Notes: generated from the letters alone by a model not told the origin. A stretch of DNA of 42,164 nt from Burkholderiaceae bacterium (GCA_021166725.1 JAJPES010000005.1:1-42164), one strand, 5' to 3'. Shown: positions 1 through 8,407, counted from the stretch's first letter. Made by a program: numbers and translations.

Positions 1-140
1 ACGTCGAAGGCAGCCAGATGACGATGGGCGCTGCTGCGTCGCTGCGCGACCCAGCAGCGCCCTCACGAGAGAACCAGGTGGGTCAGATTTACTCCGACGT
101 TTCCTATCGAAAGTGGGTCAGATTTCAACCGACGTTGACA
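1..140. mobile_element. Terminal part of an IS21-like insertion sequence (partial, cut by window edge)
   Basis: Read on the minus strand, the segment starts with TGTCAACGTCGG at 140 and holds two near-copies of one terminal repeat: GTGGGTCAGATTT at 78-90 and 113-125 (plus strand), each followed by a CCGACGTT-like block. Multiple internal terminal repeats with a TGACCCAC core and a TG...CA end are typical of IS21-family elements. At 140/141 the IS3 orfB reading frame to the right stops being transposase-like, which fits insertion of this element into orfB. The transposase genes lie outside the window, so the family call is inferred from the end sequence only. Confidence 0.45.
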
Positions 141-285
141 CCTCCCGACGGTCCTTGATGCTGCGGTAGTAGTCGGTGCTTCGCGTCTGTTTGACGAGGC
201 TGCAGGCCCGACGTCGGGCGATCGCGTAGCAGCGCAGGATGTGCGCCACCGCGTGTCGCTTCAACGCGGGCCGCGCCAGTTTTTT
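141..285 (-). pseudogene. Truncated IS3-family transposase orfB (5' fragment)
   Basis: After the slippery site at 279-285, the -1 frame reads KKLARPALKRHAVAH and continues with ARRRACSLVKQTRSTDYYRS. This is the usual start of IS3-family OrfB, before the DDE integrase domain. Only about 48 residues remain before the frame runs into the IS21-like end at 140 and stops at 118. The DDE catalytic core is absent, so no active transposase can be made from this copy. Confidence 0.7.
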
Positions 286-539
286 GAGGCGACATCCTGC
301 AGGATCGCCTTGTCCAGACTCAGCTCGGCGACGAGCTTCTTCAGCCGCGTGTTCTCCTCCTGCAGCTGCTTCAGTTCCCGCACCTGATCGGACTGCATCC
401 CCGCGTACTGCTTCTTCCAGCGATAGAACGTCTGCTCGGAGATCCCGACCTGTCGGATGAGGTCCACGACGGGCATGCCGAGCTCGGCCTGCTTGAGCAC
501 GGCCACGATCTGCTCGACCGAAAAGCGCTTGCGTTTCAC
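261..539 (-). CDS. IS3-family transposase OrfA (helix-turn-helix/leucine-zipper subunit)
   Basis: The protein is about 92 aa and starts KRKRFSVEQIVAVLKQAE, followed by the helix-turn-helix segment VGISEQTFYRWKKQYAGM and a leucine-zipper stretch (VRELKQLQEENTRLKKLVAE). This is the standard architecture of IS3-family OrfA, which binds the inverted repeats and forms the OrfAB transposase by -1 frameshifting. I chose the GTG at 539 because AAGGAG lies six bases upstream; the longer frame to 614 adds only non-family residues. A plausible IS end (TGAGCCCCG read on the minus strand) lies at 571. OrfA is intact but its OrfB partner is truncated, so the element is dead. The roughly 200 bases between 540 and 747 hold no gene I can support. 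Confidence 0.85.
   Translation of the reverse strand: MKRKRFSVEQIVAVLKQAELGMPVVDLIRQVGISEQTFYRWKKQYAGMQSDQVRELKQLQEENTRLKKLVAELSLDKAILQDVASKNWRGPR
279..285 (-). other. Programmed -1 frameshift site of the IS3 element
   Basis: On the minus strand the orfA codons read tcA AAA AAC, giving the canonical slippery heptamer A AAA AAC. A -1 slip moves ribosomes from the OrfA C-terminus into KKLARPALKR, the start of OrfB. The phase and the heptamer are both visible in the sequence. Confidence 0.8.
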
Positions 540-747
540 GACAAACTCCTTGCCCCCCTGAACGGGGCTCAGTTTGCCGAAAAACTCGCTCTCGAGACTG
601 TCCAGATTCGCCAACGCAGATCACTACTGCTCCTGCTTTCTTCGTCGTTTCCGCCTCCTCCGCGTCTTTCTTTGCAGACACGAACTCCACGAGCTTCTGC
701 TGCTCGCGTTCGTTGTCCTCACCGTCGAGCCATTTGGCGTAGCGATC

Positions 748-1088
748 GAGGCGCTGCAGGAAGACATCGCTTTTGGCGATGCAGGCCACCAGGGCGCGCA
801 TAAGCGGCCCGAGTCGACGATGAAGAACCGACACGTTGCGATGCCACCGGGCAAGCGGCGCGAGCTCGATCCGAGCAACCCGCGCTATGCGACCGTCAAC
901 GAGATCGAGCGACTGAAGCGAGCGTTCGCGCGAAGGTCGAGCATCCGTTTCGGGTGACCAAGCGCCAGTTCGGGTTCACGAAGGTGCGCTATCGTGGCCT
1001 GGCGAAGAACACCGCGCAGTTCACGACGCTCTTTGCGCTCTCGAATCTGTGGATGGCGCGTCGAAAGCTCATGGCGATGACACCCTGA
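748..1088 (+). pseudogene. IS5-family transposase, C-terminal fragment with a 1-base frameshift
   Basis: The first frame reads [14 protein letters not shown], then [14 protein letters not shown] and EIERLK, a typical IS5-family DDE transposase C-terminal region. It then goes out of frame and stops at 955-957. One frame over, the match resumes as [20 protein letters not shown] and [20 protein letters not shown], ending at 1086-1088. The two halves join if one G is restored after the AAG codon near position 918. The N-terminal half is missing, so this is a decayed remnant. The left boundary is approximate. Confidence 0.8.
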
Positions 1089-1421
1089 ATCCGTCCGCGG
1101 CGGGCGAGACGCCCGTCGCAGCGAGCATTTCGCTCGATTCACGATGTTCGATCCCGAAAAAGGCCCAGCGACGGATGAAAAGATCGGCTACATCGACTTG
1201 ATTCAGAAACTGTTCGGTTCTACGCGTGTTGATCAGACGATCCTCAACTGTCGAACTGCGGCCGACGGTTACCTCCCAAACGTGCAGTTGGTTGAACGTC
1301 GCGAAAGCGACATCGGCATCCTGGGCCTCACTGCCTGGGCCGGCGCCTTCCCGATTGTCCAGCCCTCGAGCGAGGTCGATAATCGCCGGACAACGTCGCG
1401 ATCCGCTTCAGCAGCTCGGGC
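1089..1421. other. Intergenic stretch, no gene recognised
   Basis: A 333-base spacer lies between the IS5 remnant and the end of the GntR gene. Short open frames cross it (for example one beginning MFDPEKGPATDEKIGY at 1144), but none has a good start site or a family I know, and the longest runs into the antisense of the regulator. It may hold a decayed gene. Confidence 0.4.
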
Positions 1422-2147
1422 TCACACAGGACGGACGCTCTGCGCTTGGACCGTAGGCCGACGAATCCGGCCTTCGTCATCGGCCAGGCTCAGCACATAC
1501 TCCCCGGCTTCCTGGATGTCGGCGACGATCTCGGCCTCGGCAACGTCGGCATTTCCCTTCGCCAAGGCTTCGAGCACGCGCAGGTGATGATCGGTGCCCT
1601 TGAGCAGTCTTACGTAATCGGGGATTACGAAGGACAGCACTGGACCGCACCGCAGCCACACCCCTTCGATCATCTGCTGAAGGATCGGCATGCGCGCCAT
1701 CTCGTAGATCCCGGAATGGAACTGGCGATGCACATCGAGGTAAGCGTCCAGATCTCCGTGGCCTATCAGCGAACGCATCTTTGCCAGTTGGGCCTCCAGT
1801 CGAGCCACGCTTGCCACATCGGGACGCAGGGCCGCCTCGCGCGCCGCGCGACCTTCGAGTTCGATGCGCACGATCGTGAGATGCCGGAATGACTCGGAAC
1901 TGACCTCCGGCACGATTGCGGTGTTTCGCGGCCCCAGTTCGAGCACGCCGCCGGCGATCAGCCGGGCTACTGCGTCACGGACCGGCGTAATCGAAGTACC
2001 GAGGGAGTCGGCCAGTTCACGCAGCACCATGCGCGCTCCAGGCTCGTACTTGCCGGCAAGCAGCGCGCCGCGCAGGCGAACGTAGACCTGGTCCCACAAC
2101 ATTTCGCGTTCGAGCGGCTGAAACAGGTGCTCGGACGGCTTCTCCAT
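1422..2147 (-). CDS. GntR-family transcriptional regulator, FCD (FadR) subfamily
   Basis: A 241-aa DNA-binding regulator. The N-terminal winged helix carries the GntR signature around residues 20-75 (LRGALLAGKYEPGARM, LADSLGTSITPVRDAVARL). The C-terminal all-helical FCD ligand domain contains the metal-ligand pattern D...H (YLDVHRQFHSGI) and later histidines (TDHHLRVLEAL). FCD regulators usually bind an organic acid and repress a divergent catabolic operon. I chose the ATG at 2147 because AAGGGAGG lies seven bases upstream; an earlier ATG at 2195 would add 16 atypical residues. It is transcribed away from the tctC-tctB-tctA cluster, and a strong palindrome (2243-2262) between them is the likely binding site. 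The effector is unknown, presumably the substrate of the adjacent transporter. Confidence 0.92.
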   Translation of the reverse strand: MEKPSEHLFQPLEREMLWDQVYVRLRGALLAGKYEPGARMVLRELADSLGTSITPVRDAVARLIAGGVLELGPRNTAIVPEVSSESFRHLTIVRIELEGRAAREAALRPDVASVARLEAQLAKMRSLIGHGDLDAYLDVHRQFHSGIYEMARMPILQQMIEGVWLRCGPVLSFVIPDYVRLLKGTDHHLRVLEALAKGNADVAEAEIVADIQEAGEYVLSLADDEGRIRRPTVQAQSVRPV

Positions 2148-2228
2148 CGACTGCCTCCCTTGTGGCCCCTCGAAAGGAGCGCACCGAATCGACAAGAATG
2201 GACGTTAATAGTCTACGCAATACGTGGC

Positions 2229-2262
2229 TTGCATCGTGCGTGATGTTCGTTATAACGTACAT
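2229..2262 (+). promoter_or_regulatory. tctC promoter overlapped by a GntR-type palindromic operator
   Basis: TTGCAT (2229-2234) and TATAAC (2251-2256), spaced by 16 bases, form a sigma-70-like promoter toward tctC. A 20-bp inverted repeat, ATGTTCGTTATAACGTACAT (2243-2262), has one mismatched pair and covers the -10 box. Its GT-N4-AC core fits FadR/FCD-type operators. Repression by the divergent regulator is inferred from position. Confidence 0.7.
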
Positions 2263-2286
2263 TACCCGCCTAACGGAGACCCTCCC

Positions 2287-3261
2287 ATGACGTTCTCTCG
2301 ACGACTGCTGCTGGCCACGATCGCAGCCTTCACCGCCGCCACCTTCGTGTCGCCGGCGACCGCGGCTCCCTATCCCGACCGAGAAGTACGCTGGGTCATC
2401 CCGTGGAATGCGGGTGGTTCCAACGACATCATGGCCCGGTTCCTGCAACCGCTGCTGGCCAAGCAGGGCCTGAAAGTCGTGATCGAGAACGTGCCCGGCG
2501 GCACCGGCGCGGTCGGGATGGGTCAGGTCGCTACGTCCCGGCCTGACGGCTACACGATCGGAAATGGGACGAGCTCGACGTTGGCGATCATCGCCCAGGG
2601 CAAGACGCCGCTGAAGAACGAGCAGTTCACGCACATCATTCGCGTCTCCGTCGATCCGCTCATCCTGCTGGTGCCGGGCAAGAGCGACATCAAGACGCTC
2701 GAGCAGTTCCTCGCCCACATGAAGGCCTCGCCCGGCGAGGTCACGATCGGCACGCCCGGCGCGAACAACCTCAATCACATCTTTGCTGCGATGACCGCGC
2801 GTGGTGCCGGCGTGCCGTATCGGAACGTCGCCTACCCAGGCGGATCGCGCGTGATCTCGGAGTTGATGGGCCAGCAGATCGAGGCCGGAGTGCTCAAGCC
2901 CAGCGAGACGATCGAGCAGATCAAGTCGGGGGACCTGCGCCCGCTGGCGGTGTTCTCGAAAGAGCGTCTCGACGTCCTGCCCGACGTGCCGACTTTCCAG
3001 GAGAAAGGCATCGACGTGTTCCCGTTCGGACCGGTGGTGCAGATGGCCTACATCGCGGCTCCGGCCGGACTGGATCCGAAGGTTCGTGCGACGCTGACGG
3101 AAAAATTCAAGGCGGCGATCGAGAGCAAAGAGTTCCGGAACTTCGCCGAAAAGAACGGCTTCCTGATCGACCCCATCAGCGGCGCCCAACTGGACGCCGA
3201 GGTTGCCGACGTAGCCAGTGCGATCGCAACGGTCGCCAAGCAGGTCTTCAACCAGAACTGA
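2287..3261 (+). CDS. tctC: Tripartite tricarboxylate transporter substrate-binding protein (TctC/Bug family)
   Basis: A 324-aa periplasmic solute receptor. The start at 2287 gives a clean signal peptide (MTFSRRLLLATIAAFTAA, cleavage near ATAAPYP) and has GGAG 11 bases upstream; an earlier in-frame start at 2224 would place 21 residues before it. Bug-family hallmarks are present: YPDREVRWVIPWNAGGSND at the mature N-terminus, the VPGGTGAVGM loop, and the GTPGANNLNH segment. Bug proteins bind small carboxylates and hand them to TctAB. It is the first gene of a row tctC-tctB-tctA followed by catabolic enzymes. The neighbours suggest a sugar acid or a related hydroxy- or keto-acid; the exact ligand cannot be read from the sequence. 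Confidence 0.93.
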   Translation: MTFSRRLLLATIAAFTAATFVSPATAAPYPDREVRWVIPWNAGGSNDIMARFLQPLLAKQGLKVVIENVPGGTGAVGMGQVATSRPDGYTIGNGTSSTLAIIAQGKTPLKNEQFTHIIRVSVDPLILLVPGKSDIKTLEQFLAHMKASPGEVTIGTPGANNLNHIFAAMTARGAGVPYRNVAYPGGSRVISELMGQQIEAGVLKPSETIEQIKSGDLRPLAVFSKERLDVLPDVPTFQEKGIDVFPFGPVVQMAYIAAPAGLDPKVRATLTEKFKAAIESKEFRNFAEKNGFLIDPISGAQLDAEVADVASAIATVAKQVFNQN

Positions 3262-3278
3262 GCGGATCCGCATCTTCC

Positions 3279-3773
3279 ATGCAAACGGTCCGACTGGCGG
3301 CCAGCGCGCTGATGACGCTGTTGGTGCTGGCGCTGTGTGCCGTGCTCTGGCAGCCGTCCTTCGCGATGCCGACGTTGAGTGCTGACGTCGGCCTGGGTCG
3401 CGGCGCGCTGCCGCAGTTCTGCGTGCTGGCCGCGCTGGTCCTGACAGTGCTGATGTTTGTGAAGGACCTGCTCGCCTGGCGCGCGACCGGTGCGATCACC
3501 GGGCCCTTCGAAGTCGCGGATAAGGCACAGCCCGGTCGCGTCGTCGCGGTCGGCGGCGCGGCGCTCGCCCTGTTGACGGCCTACGTGGCGGCGTGGGGCC
3601 TTCTCGGCTTCCTGCCCGCCACGATCGCCTTCCTGCTCGTCGTGAGCGCGCTGCTGCTGCCGGCCGGACAGCGCAGCCTGCGCGCCGCGACCGTTCTCGT
3701 CGCTACCGCCGTCCTGTTCGCGATCGGCGTCTGGGCGTTGTTCGTCTACGTCCTCGAAGTGCCGCTGCGCTGA
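3279..3773 (+). CDS. tctB: Tripartite tricarboxylate transporter small membrane subunit TctB
   Basis: A 164-aa inner-membrane protein with four predicted hydrophobic segments (near residues 5-25, 45-62, 90-125 and 135-158), the usual size and topology of TctB. It starts 17 bases after tctC and ends 26 bases before tctA, so the three subunits are almost certainly co-transcribed. TctB is the poorly conserved small subunit that accompanies the large permease. Its identity rests on size, topology and position more than on a motif. Confidence 0.88.
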   Translation: MQTVRLAASALMTLLVLALCAVLWQPSFAMPTLSADVGLGRGALPQFCVLAALVLTVLMFVKDLLAWRATGAITGPFEVADKAQPGRVVAVGGAALALLTAYVAAWGLLGFLPATIAFLLVVSALLLPAGQRSLRAATVLVATAVLFAIGVWALFVYVLEVPLR

Positions 3774-3799
3774 ACGCATCCGGGTCGGAGCAAGCATCG

Positions 3800-5329
3800 A
3801 TGGATTTACTCACCCATCTCGTGCCCGCACTGGGTGATCTGCTGCGCAACCCGCTCAGCATGGGGCTCAGCCTGTTCGGCGTGGTCGTGGGCTTCATCTT
3901 CGGCGCGACGCCCGGCCTGACCGCGACGATGGGGGTTGCACTCTTCATTCCCCTGACCTTCCCGTTGAGCCCGGAACTGGCGATCGGCATGATGATTGCG
4001 CTGTATTGCGGCTCGATGGCGGGCGGCGCAATTCCGGCGATCCTGCTCAACATCCCGGGTACGCCGTCGGCGATCGTCACGACGCTCGATGGTCATCCGA
4101 TGGCGCGCAACGGCCATGCGGCAAAGGCCTACGGATGGGCGCTGACGGCATCGATCGGCGGCGGGCTGATTTCCTGGATGGTGCTCGTGACGCTCGCACC
4201 GGCACTGGCGCAGCTTGCGCTGAAGCTCGGTCCGGCCGAGTACGCGGCCACCGCGTTTCTCGCGATGACGATCATTGCGTCGATCGTCCCGAACCAGGCG
4301 CTGAAGGGCGCGCTGTCGGTGGTGATCGGGGTCGGTCTTTCGGTGGTCGGACTCGATCAGATCACCGGCGAAGGGCGCTGGACCTTTGGAACCCTGTCGT
4401 TGATGCGCGGGATCGATATGATGCCGGCGCTGATCGGGCTGCTGGTCATCCCGGAACTGCTCGCGTCGATGTTCAATCCGGCCGGCGCCCCGAAAATGGC
4501 CTACGACCTGCGCAACTTCCTGCCGGGGCTGCGCGAGCTGGGCAGCCAGGCCGTCAACATCGTCCGGTCGTCCTTCATCGGCGTGGCGATCGGGATCGTA
4601 CCTGCCCTGGGAGGCAGCGTCGGTTCGCTGATCGCCTACGACCAGGCCAAGCGGCTCGACAAGAAGGACGGCGCCAACTACGGCAAGGGCGTCCCCGGCG
4701 GCGTCATCGCGTCGGAGGCGGCCAACAACGGCGTCACCGGCGGCGCGCTGATCCCGCTGCTGACGCTGGGCATCCCCGGCGACACGGTGACCGCCATGCT
4801 GCTCGGCGGGCTGACGATTCACGGCCTGCAGCCGGGTCCGCGGCTCTTCGAGGCAAGCGGTCCCATCGTCTGGCACATCCTGGCCGGGGTGCTGTTCGCC
4901 AACCTGCTGCTCATCGCGGTCGGCATCCTCGGCTTCCGGTTCTTCGTGCGCGTGCTCGACGTGCCGCGCCATCTGCTGATTCCCGCGCTCTTCGTGCTGG
5001 CGGTGGTGGGCACCTACGCGCTGTCGAACCAGGTGTTCGACGTCGTGGTGATGCTCGCGCTGGGCGTCGTCGGCTTCCTCATGTTGCTCGCCAGCATCCC
5101 CGTGTATCCGGCGGTGATCGGCGTGATCCTCGGTCCGCTGCTCGAGTCCGAGCTGCGGCGCGCACTCGTTATCAGCGGCGGCGACTGGACAACTTTCGTC
5201 ACGCGTCCCGGTGCCGCAACGATCCTGGCGATCGCCGTCGTTGCCCTGTTCCTCCCCAATCTGCTGGCCAGGCGGCGACGCAAGCTCGCCTCGTCCGCCG
5301 GCCCTGCGCTTTCGGAGCAAAACCGTTGA
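3800..5329 (+). CDS. tctA: Tripartite tricarboxylate transporter large permease TctA
   Basis: A 509-aa inner-membrane permease. The TctA signatures are clear: GFIFGATPGLTATMGVALFI near the N-terminus, the YCGSMAGGAIPAILLNIPGT block that follows, and GVIASEAANNGVTGGALIPL with LTLGIPGDTVTAMLLGGL in the second half. These are the two inverted-repeat regions with the conserved GxxPG elements. The ATG at 3800 has GGAG nine bases upstream; a longer frame from 3593 only reads the tctB end out of frame. The stop overlaps the TTG start of the next gene by four bases (TTGA). It should import the ligand of TctC using a cation gradient. Confidence 0.95.
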   Translation: MDLLTHLVPALGDLLRNPLSMGLSLFGVVVGFIFGATPGLTATMGVALFIPLTFPLSPELAIGMMIALYCGSMAGGAIPAILLNIPGTPSAIVTTLDGHPMARNGHAAKAYGWALTASIGGGLISWMVLVTLAPALAQLALKLGPAEYAATAFLAMTIIASIVPNQALKGALSVVIGVGLSVVGLDQITGEGRWTFGTLSLMRGIDMMPALIGLLVIPELLASMFNPAGAPKMAYDLRNFLPGLRELGSQAVNIVRSSFIGVAIGIVPALGGSVGSLIAYDQAKRLDKKDGANYGKGVPGGVIASEAANNGVTGGALIPLLTLGIPGDTVTAMLLGGLTIHGLQPGPRLFEASGPIVWHILAGVLFANLLLIAVGILGFRFFVRVLDVPRHLLIPALFVLAVVGTYALSNQVFDVVVMLALGVVGFLMLLASIPVYPAVIGVILGPLLESELRRALVISGGDWTTFVTRPGAATILAIAVVALFLPNLLARRRRKLASSAGPALSEQNR

Positions 5330-6465
5330 TCATCGAGAAGGTCACCTGCCACGTCGTCTCCGCGCCAATCGAGCGCCCCTTCACCTCCTCGCGCGGCTGG
5401 CTCTACCGCACGCGCGGCTCCTGCATCGTCGAGATCGAGACGAGTGACGGCACCGTCGGCTGGGGAGAGTGCTACGGCCCCGCCGCCGTGGCGAAGGCCT
5501 ATATCGAGTCGCAGTTCGCGCCGCGGATTCTCGGCCGCGATCCCTTCGACGTGGAAGTGATCTGGGAAGACCTCTACAACCGCATCAAGGACTACGGCGG
5601 CAAGGGGATGGCGGCGTCGGCGCTGAGCGGCATCGACATCGCGCTGTGGGATCTCATCGGCAAGGCCTGCAACAAGCCGATCCACAAGCTGATCGGCGGC
5701 GCGCATCGAAGCGAGGTGACCTGCTACGCGACCGGCCTGTATTTCATCGACATGGACCGGCTGATCGAAGAAGCGGTCGAGGAGGCCACCGGCTATGTCG
5801 AGGACGGCTTCGTCGCGGTGAAGATGAAGATCGGCCTGGGCGACCCGAAGCTCGACGTCCGGCGCGTCGCCGCAGTGCGCGAAGCGGTCGGCCCCGACAT
5901 TCGGCTGATGGTCGACGCCAACCACTGCATGACGGTGCCGCAGGCGATCCTCATCGGACGCGAACTCGAGGCGCTCGATATCGACTGGTTCGAGGAGCCG
6001 ATCTCGCCCGAGGACATCGACGGCTACGTCGAGGTGACGCGGGCGCTCGACATGGCGGTGGCCGGCGGCGAGAACGAGATGACGCGCTGGGGTTTCCGCG
6101 ATCTGGTGTCGCGCAAGGCGATGGACATCATCCAGCCCGACGTTTGCGCGGCCGGGGGCATCAGCGAGTGCCGCAAGATCGCGGCGCTGGCGCTCGCGCA
6201 CGGCGTCGAATGCGTGCCGCACGCCTGGGGGTCGGTAATCGGCATCGCCGCCACCCTGCACTTCCTCGCCGCGCTTCCCGACCAGCCGCCCAGCTTCCGG
6301 CCGATCCCGCCGCTCTTCGAATTCGAGCAGTGCGAGAACCCGTTCCGCGACCTGCTGGCGAAGGAGACGATCGTCCAGCAACGCGGCGTGGTGCAGATCC
6401 CCACAGGCGCGGGCCTGGGCATCGAGATCGACCGCCAGGTGCTCGATCGCTACCGCGTCGCCTGA
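5326..6465 (+). CDS. Mandelate racemase/muconate lactonizing enzyme family protein (enolase superfamily), paralogue 1
   Basis: A 379-aa enolase-superfamily enzyme: N-terminal capping domain, then a TIM barrel. Active-site positions are present: the base pair K166-M-K168 (VAVKMKIG), metal ligands D197 (MVDAN), E223 (WFEEP) and E249 (AGGEN), D272 (QPD) and H299 (VPHAWGS). K-x-K plus an Asp and His at these places resembles the mandelate racemase subgroup, which abstracts a proton next to a carboxylate and then racemises or dehydrates. The TTG start overlaps the tctA stop (TTGA), with GGAG upstream, so translation is probably coupled. The family includes many acid-sugar dehydratases; the substrate here cannot be fixed from the sequence, but the cluster suggests an imported hydroxy-acid. 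Confidence 0.9.
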   Translation: MIIEKVTCHVVSAPIERPFTSSRGWLYRTRGSCIVEIETSDGTVGWGECYGPAAVAKAYIESQFAPRILGRDPFDVEVIWEDLYNRIKDYGGKGMAASALSGIDIALWDLIGKACNKPIHKLIGGAHRSEVTCYATGLYFIDMDRLIEEAVEEATGYVEDGFVAVKMKIGLGDPKLDVRRVAAVREAVGPDIRLMVDANHCMTVPQAILIGRELEALDIDWFEEPISPEDIDGYVEVTRALDMAVAGGENEMTRWGFRDLVSRKAMDIIQPDVCAAGGISECRKIAALALAHGVECVPHAWGSVIGIAATLHFLAALPDQPPSFRPIPPLFEFEQCENPFRDLLAKETIVQQRGVVQIPTGAGLGIEIDRQVLDRYRVA

Positions 6466-6479
6466 GCTCCGCACCTCGA

Positions 6480-7385
6480 ATGCGATTCGTCACATTCAGC
6501 AGTCAAGGCGGTCCCGTGGCCGGTGTGTGGAGGGAGCACGACGATCGCGTGCTCGACCTCTCGCACCCCGCCTGCGAGTCTCTCCTGCAGGGCTGCCCGC
6601 CGTCGCTGCCGGCCATGCTCGACAGGGGGCTCGAGACGTTCGTGCAACGCATCGGTACCGACGCCATCGACGCCGGGGCACTTCGACCGCTCGCCGGACT
6701 TCGGCTGCTGGCGCCGTTGCAGCCGGGCAAGATCATCGGCGCGGCGTACAACTTCGTCGACGCCCTTGCCGAGCGGAAGATGAAGCACCCAGCGGAACCG
6801 GTGACCTTCTTTCGCTCCGGCGCCACCGTCATCGGGACGGGCGAGTCCATCCGCATTCCGCCGGACGTCGGCAAGCTCGGTTACGAGGCCGAAATCGCCG
6901 TGGTGATTGGCCGGCGCTGTCTCAACGTGCCGGCCGAGCAAGCAATGCGCTACGTGGCCGGGTACGTCGCGCACAACGACGTCAGTGCGGTCGATCTGGT
7001 CAAGTGCGACGGCAACTTCGTGCGCGGCAAGAATCTGCCCGCCACCTCTCCGCTGGGGCCGTGGCTGCAGAGCGCCGATGCGATGCCCGACCCGCACGCC
7101 GTCGGCATCCGGCTCGAGCTCGATGGGCGGCTGCTGCAAAGCGGCTCGAGCGCGTCGATGCTGTTCCGCATTCCCGAGCTGATCGCCCACGTGTCGGCGC
7201 GCATGCCGCTGGAGCCCGGTGACCTCATCGCCACCGGCACCCCGGCCGGCGCCGCTGCGATGCACGACCCGCCCGGTTGGCTGGAGCCGGGATCGACGGT
7301 GACGGTCGAGGTCGAGGGGCTCGGTCGGCTCGTCAATCCGATTGCAGCGGGCGCCCCGTTCCTGGAGCATCTGGGTGAGCACTGA
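6480..7385 (+). CDS. Fumarylacetoacetate hydrolase (FAH) family protein
   Basis: A 301-aa protein: a short N-terminal domain, then the FAH fold. The metal-binding pattern is visible as E136-x-E138 (GYEAEIAVVIG) and D167 (AHNDVSAVD), followed by the DGNFVRGKNLPATSPLGPW loop and GDLIATGTPAG near the C-terminus. FAH-family enzymes cleave C-C bonds in diketo acids, decarboxylate oxaloacetate-like compounds, or dehydrate 2-keto-3-deoxy acids. Next to enolase-superfamily enzymes, it would plausibly act on a 2-keto-3-deoxy acid. It starts 14 bases after the preceding stop and overlaps the next gene by 11 bases, so it is part of the operon. The specific reaction is inferred. Confidence 0.9.
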   Translation: MRFVTFSSQGGPVAGVWREHDDRVLDLSHPACESLLQGCPPSLPAMLDRGLETFVQRIGTDAIDAGALRPLAGLRLLAPLQPGKIIGAAYNFVDALAERKMKHPAEPVTFFRSGATVIGTGESIRIPPDVGKLGYEAEIAVVIGRRCLNVPAEQAMRYVAGYVAHNDVSAVDLVKCDGNFVRGKNLPATSPLGPWLQSADAMPDPHAVGIRLELDGRLLQSGSSASMLFRIPELIAHVSARMPLEPGDLIATGTPAGAAAMHDPPGWLEPGSTVTVEVEGLGRLVNPIAAGAPFLEHLGEH

Positions 7386-8364
7386 GAAACCGAGGGTTCT
7401 GCTCACCAGCGCGATCGACCCGGCGATGATGCCGCTGCTGATGCGCCATGCAGAGGTGATCGAGGCACCGGACCCCATGCCGGCGACCATCGCGCGACTG
7501 ATCCGCAACGTGGACGGATTGATCGTCCGCAACACGCTCGCCGCCGACGTCTTCGAGCATGCGAAGCGCATTCGCGCCGTCGTGCGCCACGGCGTGGGGC
7601 TCGACATGATCCCGGTCGAAGCGGCCACCGCGCGCGGCATCGCGGTGGCGAACCTTCCCGGTTCGAACACCACTGCGGTGGTCGAGTACGTGCTCGCCGC
7701 CATGTTCCTGCTCAGGCGCCGGATCGGCGCGATCGACGCGAGCCTCCGCGAGCAGGGCTGGGCGAGTGCGCGTCCGCTCGGGGAACGGGGCAGCGAACTG
7801 AGCGGCGCCACCTGCGGAATCGTCGGCGTCGGCGCGATCGGCAGCCGCCTGTCCGCCGCCGCGCGTGCACTGGGCATGCAGGTGCTGGGGCTCACCCGGC
7901 GTCCCGAAACCTTGCCCCTCGACGTGCAGGCCGCCGACAAGGAGACGTTGTTTTCGCGCTCCGATGTGGTCGTGCTGTGCTGTCCTCTGAACGAGCAGAC
8001 GCGTGGCCTGGTCGATTCCGCCGCGCTGGCGAAGATGAAACCCGATGCGCTGCTGATCAACGTCTCGCGCGGCCCGGTCGTCGACACCGCCGCGCTGGTT
8101 GCCGCCCTGCGCGCCGGGCGCCTCGGAGGCGCCGCACTCGACGTGCACGACCGACAACCGCTGGCGGGCGACGAGCTGGTCTTCGATTGCCCGAACCTGC
8201 TGCTGACTCCGCACGTCGCGGGAACGACCGCGACCAGCATGCGTGCGATGAGCCGAGGTGCGGTCGAAACGCTGCTTGCGCTACTGCGCGGCGAGCGCCC
8301 CGCCAACGTCGTGAACGCGGAAGTCTTCGAGCGCCCGGGCGCGACGGATCAAAATCGCGGCTGA
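7375..8364 (+). CDS. D-isomer-specific 2-hydroxyacid dehydrogenase, NAD-binding
   Basis: A 329-aa dehydrogenase. The Rossmann dinucleotide motif GVGAIG is at 151-156. The substrate-binding arginine is R232 in NVSRGPVVD and the catalytic histidine is H280 in LLTPHVAG. At the place of the usual catalytic glutamate (D-V-x-x-x-E-P) the sequence reads DVHDRQPL, so Q261 replaces Glu. A Gln at this position is known from formate dehydrogenase; most hydroxyacid dehydrogenases have Glu. I chose the GTG at 7375 (GGAG upstream, overlapping the FAH gene end); an ATG at 7342 is possible. In this operon it would interconvert a 2-keto acid and a D-2-hydroxy acid. Confidence 0.9.
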   Translation: MSTEKPRVLLTSAIDPAMMPLLMRHAEVIEAPDPMPATIARLIRNVDGLIVRNTLAADVFEHAKRIRAVVRHGVGLDMIPVEAATARGIAVANLPGSNTTAVVEYVLAAMFLLRRRIGAIDASLREQGWASARPLGERGSELSGATCGIVGVGAIGSRLSAAARALGMQVLGLTRRPETLPLDVQAADKETLFSRSDVVVLCCPLNEQTRGLVDSAALAKMKPDALLINVSRGPVVDTAALVAALRAGRLGGAALDVHDRQPLAGDELVFDCPNLLLTPHVAGTTATSMRAMSRGAVETLLALLRGERPANVVNAEVFERPGATDQNRG

Positions 8365-8407
8365 AAGCCGTACCGAAAACACCACCTTCCAGAAGCCTTA
8401 CCGATCC

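Noticed and set aside
118..834. Minus-strand frame starting [15 protein letters not shown] with a Lys/Glu-rich stretch before the IS3 element
   Set aside because: Its first part is antisense to the IS5 fragment and the rest is out of frame with orfA. Only its last part (orfB fragment) is real. The Lys/Glu-rich piece at about 615-760 could be a gene remnant but nothing supports it.
1144..1587. 147-codon plus-strand frame beginning MFDPEKGPATDEK
   Set aside because: Second half is antisense to the GntR gene; first half has no recognisable family and no ribosome site.
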